A DNA stretch of 64,000 bases from Annulohypoxylon bovei var. microspora (taxonomy: Eukaryota; Ascomycota; Sordariomycetes; Xylariales; Hypoxylaceae): positions 1-64,000 of the forward strand of contig MU405235.1 of assembly GCA_022836615.1 (NCBI GenBank), given 5' to 3'. A model generated the notes under the pieces. It saw only the letters and a list, made by a program, of their open reading frames with translations. It did not search any database and had not been told where the DNA came from. Both the position numbers and the translations under genes were made by a program. Positions 28,303 to 40,552 of this stretch are shown piece by piece (position 1 is the stretch's first letter; each line of letters opens with the position of its first letter).

Positions 28303-30294
28303 CCTGAGGTGTTGGTCTCGATCGGGGATAGGAGATAGGGCTGGAGGTGGAGCGTGGTGCGGTGGCGGAATCTGGACTTGCCGAGATGGTAATTCTGGCA
28401 GGCCATCTTTTATGTGTAAGGAAATTCCTCGTCGCAGATGAAGCCGGCCTAGAAGGTTCGGTTAGCTACTTGTCCTTGCTCGGCGGCTTACAACTCAGGG
28501 TGGGATTTGGCTGGCAGAGACGGTGTCGTGGATCTGTGGAGTCGCGACGCGCCGAAGATTTGTAAGCTTTATAAGCCCGACATGTTTCGTGAGTCGGTAG
28601 CGCTATGCTAACGTGCCTATGGAGACGCGAAACGATACTCGGATGCCGTTCGTGAGCAGCAGATCAGGTCTGTTCTGATTTGCACACACGACGGCGGGGG
28701 GCTGATCCTTGTTGTGAAACGTTGGGATCGCTCAGTAGCTTGTACGGAACGCTATTCTTTTTGAGTACTTCGATATTTTTTATTTTTCGGGTGACGATAT
28801 CAACAACTGCGACTAGGTACCTACTTAGGATATCGGGAATGGCGTCTTCGAGCCTCTCATTTCTATAAGACCGCTTTGGTAAGCGAAGTTGCCTACCTAC
28901 TCAGGTACCTACTCAGGTACCCGGTGCCAGGTATCCGTTAACCGCGGCGGCAACCATAGGTACTTAATTTGACGACTGCCGTCGGAATGCGTGACGGATC
29001 CCACGTTATGCTCCGAGCCCGACCAGATATATATTCGGACTGACTAATCTTGTGACGTTACCCGCTACGCCCTTAACCGTCCACATTTTAAAAACTGTGG
29101 TTACGAATGAGAACGATATACCAAGACTTTTCAAATCGAACTCGCAGTGTTTTAAGAAAGCATTTGTAAACAAGATAGGCGGCATTAGGTGTTATGCGGA
29201 GACGGCTTTGTAAGCAACACGAGCAACCATTGAGTTAACGTATCTAGATATTCCATTTCAAATTTCCGTCCGGAAGTTTCTAAGAACTAAGCTAGTTTTG
29301 AATGACGGTTTTTACTATTCAGTCTCTATAATTGAAGTATCAGAAGAAACTTGACCATACATAGCTTTGGCTTGTCTATGCCGACCTTTCTACTAGTAGC
29401 GGTGAAGATCGTTATTTGGATTTATAATACGGAAGAATGATAAAGCTGGTGATAATTTCACACTTCACGTTCTTGGCATACTACCTACCTACCTATGAAA
29501 GTACCTACTTAGGTTAGGTACTAACTAGAATTTACCAACTGAGGCTACTAGAAACCTCCCACACCGTCGGTTCGAGCGTTATGTATCAAAAGGAAGGAAC
29601 CCTTTTAGGTATTTAACCCTTAATACTTAGAAAGGGTTAAGTGCCTATTGATCCATTCACTCTCTACGCTTCTTGAGGCAAGATGTGGGACCCACTGCCA
29701 GCCATAGCCACGGTGGTTTATTCCGCGATAGTTACACCTTTTCCTGGGAATGTCTTCGGGGAAAGTCGTGTGGGGAACCGCTTCTCTTAATCTGATACGT
29801 GCTTGAACAAGGACGCGGTTGTTCCTAGCCCTACTTCCCGGAGAGGCTGATGAGTTATCTAGGATAACGGTTTTGATGAATACCTAGGTAATTACTAGTG
29901 TAGGGCCGTGGAATATCATGATTCGGATCCGATGGGAGGCAACAACGACGTCGTTGCGCGGGGAGCTTCAGATCTACCTAGGTACTCAGGATCGCGGCTG
30001 AGCCGTACAAGCCATGTCATTTTCCCTATGCTATTTTAGGACCGGCTACTAAAAGGTCGAACCTCTCACGCCCGAAATCCAATCCGACCAGATGAAAACT
30101 TCGTCATATATATAGGTACTTACCTAACTACCTACCTTAAATTTGAATGGTCAGCTATGAACGTCAAGTCGTGGGTACCTGTTGTATAAGAGAACAATGA
30201 TAAATTAAGGAATAACTCTTAACTACCTAGGTACCTATATAAGTGGTTGTTTTAACCTAGATCCTTCTCCAAGTCGAGTACGCCCAGCTCTCTA

Positions 30295-30378
30295 GCTACT
30301 GTCTGCGCTACTGTCTTCGCTACTGTCTGCGCTACTGTCTTCGCTACTGTCTGCGCTACTGTCTTCGCTACTGTCTTC
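30295..30378. repeat. 12-bp minisatellite (GCTACTGTCTKC)x7
   Basis: Seven 12-bp units alternating GCTACTGTCTGC and GCTACTGTCTTC. On the minus strand they stay open inside a 66-codon frame (30252-30452) as TVAQ/TVAK tetrapeptides. I see no other evidence that this frame is a gene. Confidence 0.85.
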
Positions 30379-30883
30379 TTGACGATATTGTCTTTACTAC
30401 TATTTAGCCCCTTTTCGACACCTAGCTCCTCACATTGAGCAAGAGAATGCATCTAATAGCATCAACTACGTAATACAAGAAACTTTTCACACGCCATCCA
30501 TTTATCCTCTTGGGCCTCTTGGAAGTACAGCACTGTCCATACCAGTCTCACCACAACTGATATCTTACTTGCCCACCTAGGTACGCAGGTACGCAGGTAA
30601 ACAGCATATTAGCCCATTAGGTGGTGACGAGAAGGACTGAAGGCATATATTACCTGACTCGGGAACCTTGACCGCCTCGTTGCTCCCTTTCGAATGTGGA
30701 TTCGGCGTCCAAGGTAACGCTTGTGTTGAAACTTAGCAAGTATAATAGTTTTCGCTGTGATTAAGGCTCTTACATATTTACCTAATTGCTGTCGTATTGA
30801 CAGAACTGCTACCCGTCTCTAGTATACCTAGTATGTTAGCTTTTAAAGAAACAAGCGTCTCAGACAATCATAACAACAGCTTA

Positions 30884-31213
30884 GCCCTCGAAAGAGGATA
30901 CGAACGAGCCCTAATACAGGGCGAGGAAGCCCACAGAAGGGAACCACAGGTCGTGGAACCCTAAAAACCAACCACTAGACCAACCATCTAGTTCAGACCT
31001 GCAAAGCCGGCATGGCTTGAGATTAGGCCGATCGACAAGTAGTGATCGCTAATCAGGGAATGTTGAGCCCCCGAGGCAAGATTTGGCATCATAGTATCAT
31101 CAGGACCATCAGTTTCATGTATATTAGAGCTTGCCACGTCCCATACCCCTAGGGAGGTTGCGAAGAGGATCCCACGCCCGTTCGCTCAGACGTTAAACAA
31201 TACAACAACAACA
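30884..31213 (+). mobile_element. SINE-like or truncated LINE insertion, 14-bp target duplication
   Basis: A 330-bp segment is bracketed by perfect 14-bp direct repeats ATAACAACAGCTTA (30870-30883 and 31214-31227). It ends in an A-rich ACAATACAACAACAACA tail directly before the right repeat. That is the hallmark of target-primed retroposition by a LINE machinery. There is no open frame. I could not identify convincing pol III box A or box B sequences, so a 5'-truncated LINE is as likely as a SINE. Confidence 0.65.
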
Positions 31214-32341
31214 ATAACAACAGCTTACTATATAAAAGCCGTTCCTTGATGTCTGAGAATACTAGACTATCGTGATATTATACTTTCTGCCTATATAGGT
31301 TAAAACGTAGGTAGGTATATTTATCGTGTCTCGGAATGTAAGAGGGAGAGCTCCCCTACCTCCTAGGTTCCTACCTACCCAGGTAGCTGCCTAAGTATTA
31401 GTAGGTTTCCAAGTTCTGCAGCAGCATGACTACTACATAGGTCAAAAGTGTTATTTTACTTCCTTAGGTAATCAGCCGACATCGTCTCGTCGTGGCCGTA
31501 GAGAAAATGGACCTTACCGCCTAGCTTCTACCGATATCTATTAGTTTTATCCCGGATGGTATCTCGTCCTCTTTACCTGCCTAGGTACCTAGGTACCTGG
31601 TATTTAAGTGCCCAAAGTCATGCTCGGCAGAAATATCAAACCCACCGGCGTGTCCTATTAGTACAAAGTAGCTTTATAACATATTTACACCAGGTACAAG
31701 CATACCTAGGTAAGTAGGTAAACGAAAATTATTTGGAAGCAGCTAAACAGCGGTATAACGCAATACTTGTAAGCGATAAACGCCGGATAGCCCGTAAGTT
31801 GACACGGGACCTGTCACGATGGCTCGGGACGATGTGCAACTTCAAATTCCAACAAAAAGATTAAGAAGACGGATACTGTATTTATTCCCACCCCCAAGTA
31901 GGTTAGGTACTACCTGGGTATGGCCTTAATTTGTATGTGATACCATGACATGTCGTGTTTTAAAGTGGTAACCTAAGCGTCGTAGGACGAACGACGATAA
32001 TCTAGGTACGCAGAGCAATCTCTGCCTACCTAGGTGGTACCTGGTATACGACGATAGGACCTCGGCATCATCCCATGTAACCCGTTATGTACGTCGTCGT
32101 CGAGTCTCGTTCCCCAGCCCAAGTTTATGTTTTATTAATGCAGCTCGTGCCCTAACCGCTGGGAAAAGTATGCCCCCCAAGCCAGCCTTTGATGAGAATC
32201 CTAATGCAACTTTTCGCAACATGCCGTGCTTGGGTATCGATCCAATGCTCCCGTGCCGATGATGATAATCGCGGACCTAGTTTAGAAAATCCAGGCTCCT
32301 TCATTAGTCCTAAACAACTTTCTTCCTTCGCTCCATCTTCT

Positions 32342-32463
32342 CATCTTCCTGTCTTCCTGTCTTACTATCTTCCTGTCTTCCTGTCTTCCTGTCTTACTAT
32401 CTTCCTGTCTTCCTGTCTTACTATCTTCTTGCCTTCCTGTCTTGCTATCTTCTTGTCTTCCTT
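32342..32463. repeat. CTTCCTGT minisatellite
   Basis: Interspersed TCTTCCTG and TCTTACTA 8-bp units forming a higher-order pattern, just 3' of the arrestin gene stop (32499), so probably within its 3' UTR or terminator region. Confidence 0.8.
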
Positions 32464-32498
32464 ACACGGTGTGGCAGGAATTCTCGGATAAGTTATCG

Positions 32499-35249
32499 CT
32501 AGCCCCTACGTTCTGATAAGTCGCCGGAGATACCCAGCGCCGTGGGCGCTGGCGGACGTTGGATCTCTAGGCTCCTGCTCGGGACCAGCCTGCCGCCTGG
32601 CGTCCTCGGATGCGGTACGTTGACCCGCCCGCTCCGCTCCGTGAGCCTGCTGGGCGTGCCGACGTCTTCGTCTCCGCTGTCCGAGTCGCCGTCGTCGTAG
32701 TTGGCCAGCCGCGCGAAGTAGTCGGCGAGGCCGTCCACGCTGGGCGTCCCGACGACGACGTCGTACTGCGGCGGGGGCGTGGGCATCGGGGGCGGCGGGT
32801 CGTCTTCGTCGAACGCCGGGGGGTTGAAGCTCGGGTGTCTGAGGAGGTGCATGGGCCGCGGCGCGACTGGCGTGTAGGGCTGCCTCTGCGGGGGCTGCGA
32901 GCCGGCGGCCGGGTGCTGCTGTATGTGCGCGGCCGGCGGCGGCGCGATGCCGTGCGACGCGGCGGGGTCGACGGACGGGATCGTGCCGGTGCTCGACGCG
33001 GGGCTCGGGTTGGTGGCGAGTATCTCGGCGTCGGGGCAGCCGCAGCTCGACTGCTGGTGATACGTGGGCCGGTCGGCGCCCGAGTACTCCGGCAGGGCGG
33101 TGTTGGCCTGCGTCGCGCGGCAGTCGAGGACGGTGAAGGGCGAGTCGATGCTGATCTCGAAGTGCCGGCGTCGCTTGCCCGCCGGGTCTTCGGGGTCGAG
33201 GCGGGAGATGCGCATGACGATCTGCGAGGCGCTCGTTAGCAGGTGTGCCGGGCGTCCGCGGCCGTGCTCGGGCTGCTGCGCTCGGCTTACCTTGATCCAG
33301 TGATACACGTTGACGTTCTTCCAGCTGCAGTCCGGGTGGAGGCGCAGGTTCTTGTCCTTGGCCATCTGCTCGCAGGTCGGGATCTGGACGTTCATCTCGA
33401 TCTCGGTCGACCCCCAGTAGGCCTCCAGGCCCAGGTCCAGGTCGCCCAGCAGGTTGTCCGAGGGGTCGGGCAGCGGCTGGGGCGCGGCGTGGGCCCTCGA
33501 CGCCTCCGCGCTCCGCCGCCGCTGGGCCGCGATCCGCGCCTCGCGCCTCTGGTCCGGGGTCAGCTCGCCGCCGCTCGGGAAGCTTATGTCCGACGCCTCG
33601 AACTGCTTGTCGAGGGGCTTCCCCGCGGACTTCTCCAGCAGCAGTATCTTCCTCCCCGGATCCTTCCGCGTGACCCGCCGGTCGTTGGTCCAGTACTCGA
33701 CGGACTCGGTCACGAACACCTTCAGCTTGTGAACCTGCACCTTGGCCAGCGGCGTCAGCTTGAACGCGATGGGGATCTTCGTGCCGACGGGGAAGGACTT
33801 TCCCGATATCATTATGTCGTAGTGGAGCTGGTCCTCCCACTGCCTGCTGATGGAGATGGGCTCCGTCATCTCGAGGGACAGCTGGTCCGGCACCCTGACG
33901 ATGCGCACCTCCTTCGCCCCGTGGAGGTTGGGCTTGAAGGCGCCCGCCCTCTCCACTACGGTCTCGAGCTCCCACCTCACCGACCCGAACTGGAGCTTGG
34001 TGGTCTCGAGCTGGTGGTGGTCGATCGGCAGCTCGAACGAGTACTCGTAGGTGCCGGGGTAGAAGACCTTGTACGTCTTCGGCTGCGCGACGTTCGGGTT
34101 GGGCGCGTCCCCCTTCCCGAAGCTGCGGGACTGGACCGACTGCAGGGACAGCCGCTTGTAGTCGCGGGCCGTCAGGTGGCCGGCGGGCCTGCTCCTCGGG
34201 GCCAGGGACGCCGTCGACCGGGAGGGGGACGGGGGCCGCCGGGCTCCGGGGCACTCGGGGCCGCTCCGCAGCGAGTAGGCGCACTGGTTCCCGAACTCGG
34301 TCTCCCACGTCTCGTGCGCGGCGTGGAAGAAGGTCAGCACCTGCGTCCTGAGGGACTCCTCCTCGAACTGCTCGACCTTGATCGGCGGGATGCCCTCGGG
34401 CCACTCGGTCCTGGCCCTGCCGCGGAGCTTGAGGGTGACCGACTTGACCTTCACGTTCTTGGACGCGTTCAGCTGCAGCTTGCCCCTCAGCAGCGCCGTC
34501 GAGTTGGCCGCGTCGTTCCGCGGGTGCCCGTCGTGCTCGAACCCCGTGAGGAACACGTTCGGCTCCGCCAGGATTATGGAGCACGAGACCCCGCTCCCGC
34601 TCGCCACGGGCTTCGGCACCTCGGTCACCGACGAGCTCATCACGCTCTTGGCCGAGCGGACCGACATGACGCTATTCCTGTGCGAGCCGTGCGCGGTCGG
34701 CGGCTGCGCCGAGCCCGTCGCGGCGGCGGCGCTCAGCATCGAGGACGTGGCGGAGGGGGGGATCGCGAGCGTGGAACGGGGCCGAGGGCGCGGGACGCCT
34801 GTCGCGCTCGGTCTCGGGATCGGGATCGGGTCGCCGGCGGCGCTGACGGCGTTTGGGGGCGTGGGACTATCCGCGGCTACGTGCTGGGAGAGGTGGAACT
34901 TCAGAGGTCCCAGCACCCTCTCGATCACTCGTCGCGGCGAGCTCCTCTGCGCGGGCCCGTCTTCCTTGTTGGCTTCTGCCCTGCCGCTCTTCTCCTTCCT
35001 AAATCTGGACGGCTTGGGCTTGGGCGAGGCGGTCGGCCTCAGGTCGGGCGGCGTGTATCCGGCGGGGTAGGACACGATGTGGATGGACTGGGGTCTGCGA
35101 GGACGAGGTCGGATGTGCGGAGTCGGGAGGCTCGGCGACGCGCGGTGCCTCCGTTCCGTCGACCTCGGTCTGTAGTAGACGTTGCCGGCTACGGGGTATG
35201 CGTGGTGGTGTTCCGGGCGGTGGCGATCTCGACCGGTCACGTCTGTCAT
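32499..35249 (-). CDS. Arrestin-related trafficking adaptor
   Basis: Exon 1 (35249-33291) and exon 2 (33221-32499) flank a 69-bp intron (33222-33290; GTAAGC, GCTAAC, CAG). The intron is a multiple of three and open, so reading through it would falsely add 23 residues. The spliced protein has 893 residues. After a disordered basic N-terminus (1-210) come the arrestin-N sandwich (SIILAEPNVFLTGFE, KVKSVTLKLRGRARTEWPEG) and the arrestin-C half (FKLTPLAKVQVHKLKVFVTE, HWIK/IVMRISRLDPED). The Pro-rich tail has a PPQY motif (PPxY) and LPEY, docking sites for a Rsp5-type ubiquitin ligase WW domain. Role: recruits the ligase to plasma-membrane transporters for endocytosis, as in the ART/Rim8/CreD families. 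Which paralogue it is cannot be read with certainty. Confidence 0.88.
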   Translation of the reverse strand: MTDVTGRDRHRPEHHHAYPVAGNVYYRPRSTERRHRASPSLPTPHIRPRPRRPQSIHIVSYPAGYTPPDLRPTASPKPKPSRFRKEKSGRAEANKEDGPAQRSSPRRVIERVLGPLKFHLSQHVAADSPTPPNAVSAAGDPIPIPRPSATGVPRPRPRSTLAIPPSATSSMLSAAAATGSAQPPTAHGSHRNSVMSVRSAKSVMSSSVTEVPKPVASGSGVSCSIILAEPNVFLTGFEHDGHPRNDAANSTALLRGKLQLNASKNVKVKSVTLKLRGRARTEWPEGIPPIKVEQFEEESLRTQVLTFFHAAHETWETEFGNQCAYSLRSGPECPGARRPPSPSRSTASLAPRSRPAGHLTARDYKRLSLQSVQSRSFGKGDAPNPNVAQPKTYKVFYPGTYEYSFELPIDHHQLETTKLQFGSVRWELETVVERAGAFKPNLHGAKEVRIVRVPDQLSLEMTEPISISRQWEDQLHYDIMISGKSFPVGTKIPIAFKLTPLAKVQVHKLKVFVTESVEYWTNDRRVTRKDPGRKILLLEKSAGKPLDKQFEASDISFPSGGELTPDQRREARIAAQRRRSAEASRAHAAPQPLPDPSDNLLGDLDLGLEAYWGSTEIEMNVQIPTCEQMAKDKNLRLHPDCSWKNVNVYHWIKVSRAQQPEHGRGRPAHLLTSASQIVMRISRLDPEDPAGKRRRHFEISIDSPFTVLDCRATQANTALPEYSGADRPTYHQQSSCGCPDAEILATNPSPASSTGTIPSVDPAASHGIAPPPAAHIQQHPAAGSQPPQRQPYTPVAPRPMHLLRHPSFNPPAFDEDDPPPPMPTPPPQYDVVVGTPSVDGLADYFARLANYDDGDSDSGDEDVGTPSRLTERSGRVNVPHPRTPGGRLVPSRSLEIQRPPAPTALGISGDLSERRG

Positions 35250-37560
35250 GGTGGTGCTGTTAGGGATGGGGATATTAAGAGGTGCTCGGCTGGCGAGGGT
35301 GCGCGGGACGAGCGAGCGAGCGTTCCCGTCGTCTGGCAGCCGGGTCGGGGGGGTATGTGCTTCTTAAGAGGATGCGTCCGTCCGAGAGGCACGCGCTAGG
35401 CCGGCGAGGACCGCGCGGTGTAGGCGTGACCGACGGGCAGGCGGGCGGGCGGGATGATGGCACGGCACCAGGTCATGCGCGACGCCTTATGTCAAGCGGG
35501 AGCTGGTGCGGTGGCAGAGAGGGATGGTGATAGGCATCATAGGTAGGAACGCGGGCTGGGAGTGGTAGGCCGGTAGACCGCTGGACCGCGAGGAGAGGGA
35601 AAAGTATAAGGGGATTATTCTGCCGGAAAGAGAAGCACGATGATGTGTGCGTATGCGTGTGTGAGAGGGAGCAGAGAGAAAGAGGAAGGGGGGCGGCGGG
35701 ACGAGCAGGACGAGGTACCTACGGCGAGGTGAATCATTACCAGGTCATGGCCGACAACCGATCGACAGCTGGGGAAGGTCCAATTCTATGTGACAGAGGC
35801 AGGGCGAGGCGAGGCGATGGTAACAAGGTAAGAAGTACTAGTGGTGTAGGATAGCCGTCTGGGAGGAGACACCTGGTTGGAAGATGTTCCGGGATGGCGC
35901 TGCTAGGTAATGCGCACGTTGCGGTTGCGGCCCCGCCTGTGATAACCGCGTACCTAGGGTAGGCAATTCAAATGTGTAGGTAGGTGGTAGGTAAGTATAC
36001 GTAGGTAGGTAGGTACCTAGTAATATGGATGTGATAGGCAATACGTAGGCGGTATGTAGGCAATATGTAGTAGGTGGTATGTATTGTACGATACTAGGTA
36101 CGTGTGGATGTATGTAGGTACCTGAGAAGGTAACGAGAAAGCAATAATAAGGCTAGGACGCAACAATGAGATAAAACGTTTTCAGCGACGTACAGAAAAT
36201 AATAAGACTAAAGTCGTACGGACGAGCTGGGTGGACCTGATGCGGTCAAGGGAGTACGGAGATAGTGTGATGCGGTCGGCTGGGTCCTGAGCGATTATTT
36301 GGGGTACGATGGCGACATTATTCGCTGGGCTCTCTCTCTTCTCGCAAGTCGGTGAGGGGGGCAGGAGGGAGGGCGGGATGACTGATGACTCGGATGAGGT
36401 CTGCGTTACCTTTTCGACAGGTCGATGTGATGTCGACGGGGTGTGGAGGCTGGGTCGGCTTCCAGGGCTTGGTCGGCCGGGCCAGAGATGGTTCTAAAGT
36501 CGCAGATGACGGTACGCAACTAATAAGATAACAAAGACTGGGCGACTGCTGCTGGCTGCTGGCTGCTGGGCGACTAGGTAGAGCTGGGCGGGAGAACTGC
36601 AGATGATTTTCCTATGATGTATTGCTTTCTACAGACCCCTGCTGGTGCCGTCGACATAAGCCGGTAGCTTGGAAATAAGAGAGCTAATAAGAGGACGCCT
36701 CCCCGCTAATGGTCGAGCTCTCCACGGCGGAGAAGTCGATGCTGTGTTGCGTTTTTATCAAATCTTATTCTTTCGATGCTGTTTCATTCACGACAAACCT
36801 ATTTATCATTCCGCACGTCGACCCAAAAGATTCGGCAGCTCGGAGAGAGATTTTGCTCGTGTCAGGGTCTTAAATAACTCGTCATCTATCGCGAGCAGTC
36901 TCAGATACCGGCGAGTGACATCCCCACGCGCTCGCGACGGTATCGAAAACTTCTCTCTTCCTAGGTACCTAGGTACCCGAGGTTCCAGTCGCCGTGCCAC
37001 CCGGATCCATTCCAAATCAGGAATTCGTAAGAATGGCTCTAGCGAGGCTCCATAGTGCATACATAGCTCCAGCAGGGCTTTAACAGGGCTTTAACAGGGC
37101 TTTAGCAGGGGCCAACAATCACTTCTCAGAACAGCCGGTCATGTGAGCGTTCAGAGGCGGTTCCCACGTCACAAGCGAACGGCTGCGGACCAGTAGATGG
37201 CGGCGCTTCTGACAGAATCCGTAAATCCTTGCAAGAAAGAGACGCGACAGCGTATGCGGTGCCGTATGTGCAGTGCCGTAGCCGGGCTGCTTCTGGTAAC
37301 CGCTAGGTAATCCCTGGAAGGACATTCAATGCATTTGACATGTACGTGTAATACATACATAAGCTCCATAAGCTCTCAGGCTCTGTACGAAGCAGAAGCA
37401 GAAGCAGCATTTCCGATGCCAGGTGCTAGACCGGCAGGTTTAAGTGTCACACCGCATATGTAGAGACGAGCCGGAACCTTCGACCATCTTGATTTTCCTA
37501 GTTGTCAGACTTCAACATTGAAGCTGAGCAACGTCAAAGCTACTAGATACCTAAGTAGAT

Positions 37561-37660
37561 GGAAAGATGGAAAGACAACAGTGAAGGCGAAGGAAGGCGA
37601 CGAAAGACGATGAAAGACGAAAAGACGATGAAAGACGACGAAAGACGACGAAAGACGACG
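37561..37660. repeat. 9-bp GAAAGACGA repeat
   Basis: About ten imperfect GAAAGACGA(C/T) units; purine-rich strand is plus. It keeps frames open on both strands, which accounts for the charged or Ser-rich frames seen here. Confidence 0.8.
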
Positions 37661-38784
37661 AGGGGCAATAAAAGACGGAGAAAAAAAGATTCCATCTTCC
37701 ATCTGACCGTCCCTTCCGGCTACGGCATTTATCTATCAGGGCTAACCTAGTAGGTCTCTAGTCTCGCCGGCACAGGTTGGTACAGGTTAGCTAAGGTTGC
37801 TGGGGTCCTTAATAAGGTTGGTCTAGCAGTCTAGCTATTTTGAAATGCCGTGTGTTCCCCGACTTACAGATACCGGGATGGCGAGCTGCAAACGAGATTG
37901 TAGCGATCTATGTAAAACTTTTACATACATTCATCAATAGTAAAGCAAAAATACCGGAGAACGATTAGAGGGGTCTAGCCTTACGATACGTCAAGCCGTT
38001 TCACTGTTTTTTTCTCCTTTATTTTTCTTTTTCTTTTTTCTTCTTTTTTTTCTTTTTTTTCTTGACGTTCCCTACACAGTAAACTAATGCTCTAATCCAT
38101 CTGTCCATTTAACCTTAATTCAAGTTGACTCGTGCTGCTCGTGTAAGGTAAGTACATAGATAGGTAGGTACTAAGGTACATGCACGATATTTCCAAATTG
38201 GGTTATCGTTGATGATGCGTCACGGAATGCTCGGCAGCTTGTGAAGGGATTGAATCGATTAAAGATTTGAAAATTGAAGTGATTATGAGGCTTTGCAGCC
38301 ACCATGTCGTCATCATCGAAAATGATTGGACTCGTCGTATGGAAAAACTCGGGTTAGGCTATAAAATTGAGACTATCGGAGGAGCTAACTTATCTATCAA
38401 TCGAACGATTTGTTTTAAGAAGACGCTTTCAGAATCTAGTGAAAGACCGATAATGTTAAGAGGATCCCGAATTCCATAGTTCCAACGTCGGAAACGTCGA
38501 TACGACGGATTGAATACGAAGTTTTACGCCTTTGTACCTCAAACTGCCCAGGCTGCCAGGTGCTTAAGCTTGCTGCTTAATTAACTAATTATTATGCATG
38601 GTATGCTGGGTATGTAAGACATGATCGAAATGTTGCCTGCCAAGACAATCATCATCTTCTATCAATTAGATGGAAGGATTCGATCAATTGACCAATTACC
38701 AGTCATCAATTATTCTTTCAAGTGGATAAGAAATAAAGGGTGAGGCAGTGCAAGATGTTTTCCATGCTGCCATAGCAATCTCCT

Positions 38785-38873
38785 CAAGCAGACAAGCAGA
38801 CAAGCAGACAAGCAGACAAGCAGACAAGCAGACAAGCAGACAAGCAGACAAGCAGACAAGCAGACAAGCAGAC
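38785..38873. repeat. Perfect 8-bp CAAGCAGA minisatellite x11
   Basis: Eleven identical CAAGCAGA units without any substitution, which implies recent expansion. About 25 bp further (38897-38935) lies a second array of CATGAT/CATGAC hexamers. Confidence 0.92.
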
Positions 38874-39175
38874 CGAAGTCTTAGAGCTTTCAATGCCATG
38901 ATCATGACCATGATCATGACCATGACCATGACCATACTTGTATTGCCATAGTTACAGGTACCTATTCATATAGTAAACCTGGCCCTAACATACCTGATAC
39001 ATACCTAGTATGTATTTCATTTCGGGAACTCCGTAAGGTGACCTACATAGTACATAGCGTGACCCAGTCGTTTCTGATGGAAGACATCCTTTCCTGTCCT
39101 TACTATTGTTTCGTCCGCGCTTGACGCTTGAATTCTTCGCAGCTTTCGTACTGACAGAACGTTAGCGAGCCAGCC

Positions 39176-40505
39176 CTAAATGTACCCAAAACGTGAGATC
39201 AAACACACCGCTTCTCGCAACGCCTTTCTAGCGTCGGGCCAGGTCTTCCGTCCGCATCCAGGCACGCCGTCGGGGTTCGTCTCGAACAGCCGCCAGGAGT
39301 AGTTGTTCATCGGACCTTTGGCCAGCCAGGTCCACAGCTCGCGGTCGTTCCACCAGAGCCCCCAGCCGCGGCCGGTTAACGCGTGGTCGATCTTATCGTA
39401 GAGACCGGTGCCTGCCGCGTCGTGGAGGAATCGGTAGAACGTGTACGACCGGACGTAACCGGGGAGCGTCGAGTGATCCTTCTCCCACTCGCCTCGCCAC
39501 CAATCATGGTGCGCGTCGACCTGCGCGCTCATGTCGCCCAGAGAAGGTAGAAGGGCAGGCGAGCGATAGCCGCTCGCCCGCGGTCGTTCGTCTCCGGACT
39601 TTGCGGTCTCTGCGGTCTCTGCCGCCCAAATCTGCGCGATCGCCATCGAGGCGAGCTCGTAGACGCACCATACGGGCTCCTGCGGGGTCATCCAGCTCAA
39701 GAAAGCCACGGACGATGCCCGGCGCGGAGGGAATATCATCTGGAACAGGCGAGGGATGCGTGGCTTTTCCGAGTCTTCGCGATCCTCTCCGGCAACCTCG
39801 TTTGGATCTGCCGCTGTGTCACGAGATTCGCCTCCTGCCGTCTTGAGCGGTAGTCCGCCAGCACCATCCATTTCTAGCTCCGGCATGATGCTGAAGTCGA
39901 TCTCGTATCCTGTGCAAAAGATTACCGCGTCTACTTCAACTGTCGTGTCGTCGTCTAGCAGTACTTGACGGTCTCCGACGAAGTCCTTGAACCCTCTAAC
40001 CGGGGTTATATCTCCTTCGTGTAGAGCGGGGATAAAGTCCTCCTGGACTGTTGGGTTCACACGTGCCATGCTGGGACCAGGCAGTAACCGCCAGTCTTCC
40101 CACACCCTTTGAGCAGCACGTTTCAGTCTCTCATTGCGACTAACTCCTGGAGGCGCAGGTTCGAACCGAGCCGCATCGCTTATCATCTTGTTAGTCATAA
40201 TTCTATCCGCTACCGTCGCCATCAGCCGAGGCATCTTGTCGTCGAGAAAATATTTCAGACGCATCATGGGCCAAGGGAATTCCGTATCCAGGGGGATTCC
40301 GTCGTCGGTGTATCGTGAGACCAGTATCTTGCCTCGTCGGAAGCTCTGGTACAGCTTCGCGGTATGTTTCCGTAAGGCGAGGGAGATGTCGCAGGCCGTG
40401 TTGCCAATTCCCACGACGAGCACCTTCTTACCCCGGAAGGGCAACGAGCTTACGCCTACGAGTTAACTATCGCACTTCGGTAAATACCTAGGTACCTAGC
40501 TATCT

Positions 40506-40552
<47 letters not shown>

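Larger units (their letters stand above)
28303..32498. other. 4.2-kb AT-rich intergenic region
   Basis: No protein gene is supported. The region is rich in CCTAGGTA/AGGTACCT palindromes (28892-28923, 29480-29525, 31355-31395, 31578-31602, 32010-32045). It holds a SINE-like insertion and two minisatellites, listed separately. A 35-bp block at about 29940-29975, containing the palindrome CAACGACGTCGTTG, resembles 1960-1992 near the telomere. Confidence 0.6.
35250..39175. other. 3.9-kb spacer with minisatellites
   Basis: Begins with the arrestin promoter (CT/GA-rich, GTAGGTAGGTAGGTACCTAG at about 36003-36022). No gene is supported; small frames at 36309-36497 and 38267-38479 lack any recognisable feature. 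Also present: GCTGCTGGCT repeats near 36548, a CCTAGGTACCTAGGTACC block at 36960, and a long T/C tract at 38003-38065. Confidence 0.55.

Noticed and set aside
33243..35399. 718-codon plus-strand frame opposite the arrestin gene
   Set aside because: Antisense shadow; the arrestin domains and a canonical intron support the minus strand.
38267..38479. 70-codon plus-strand frame
   Set aside because: Isolated in AT-rich spacer, no domain or intron signals.
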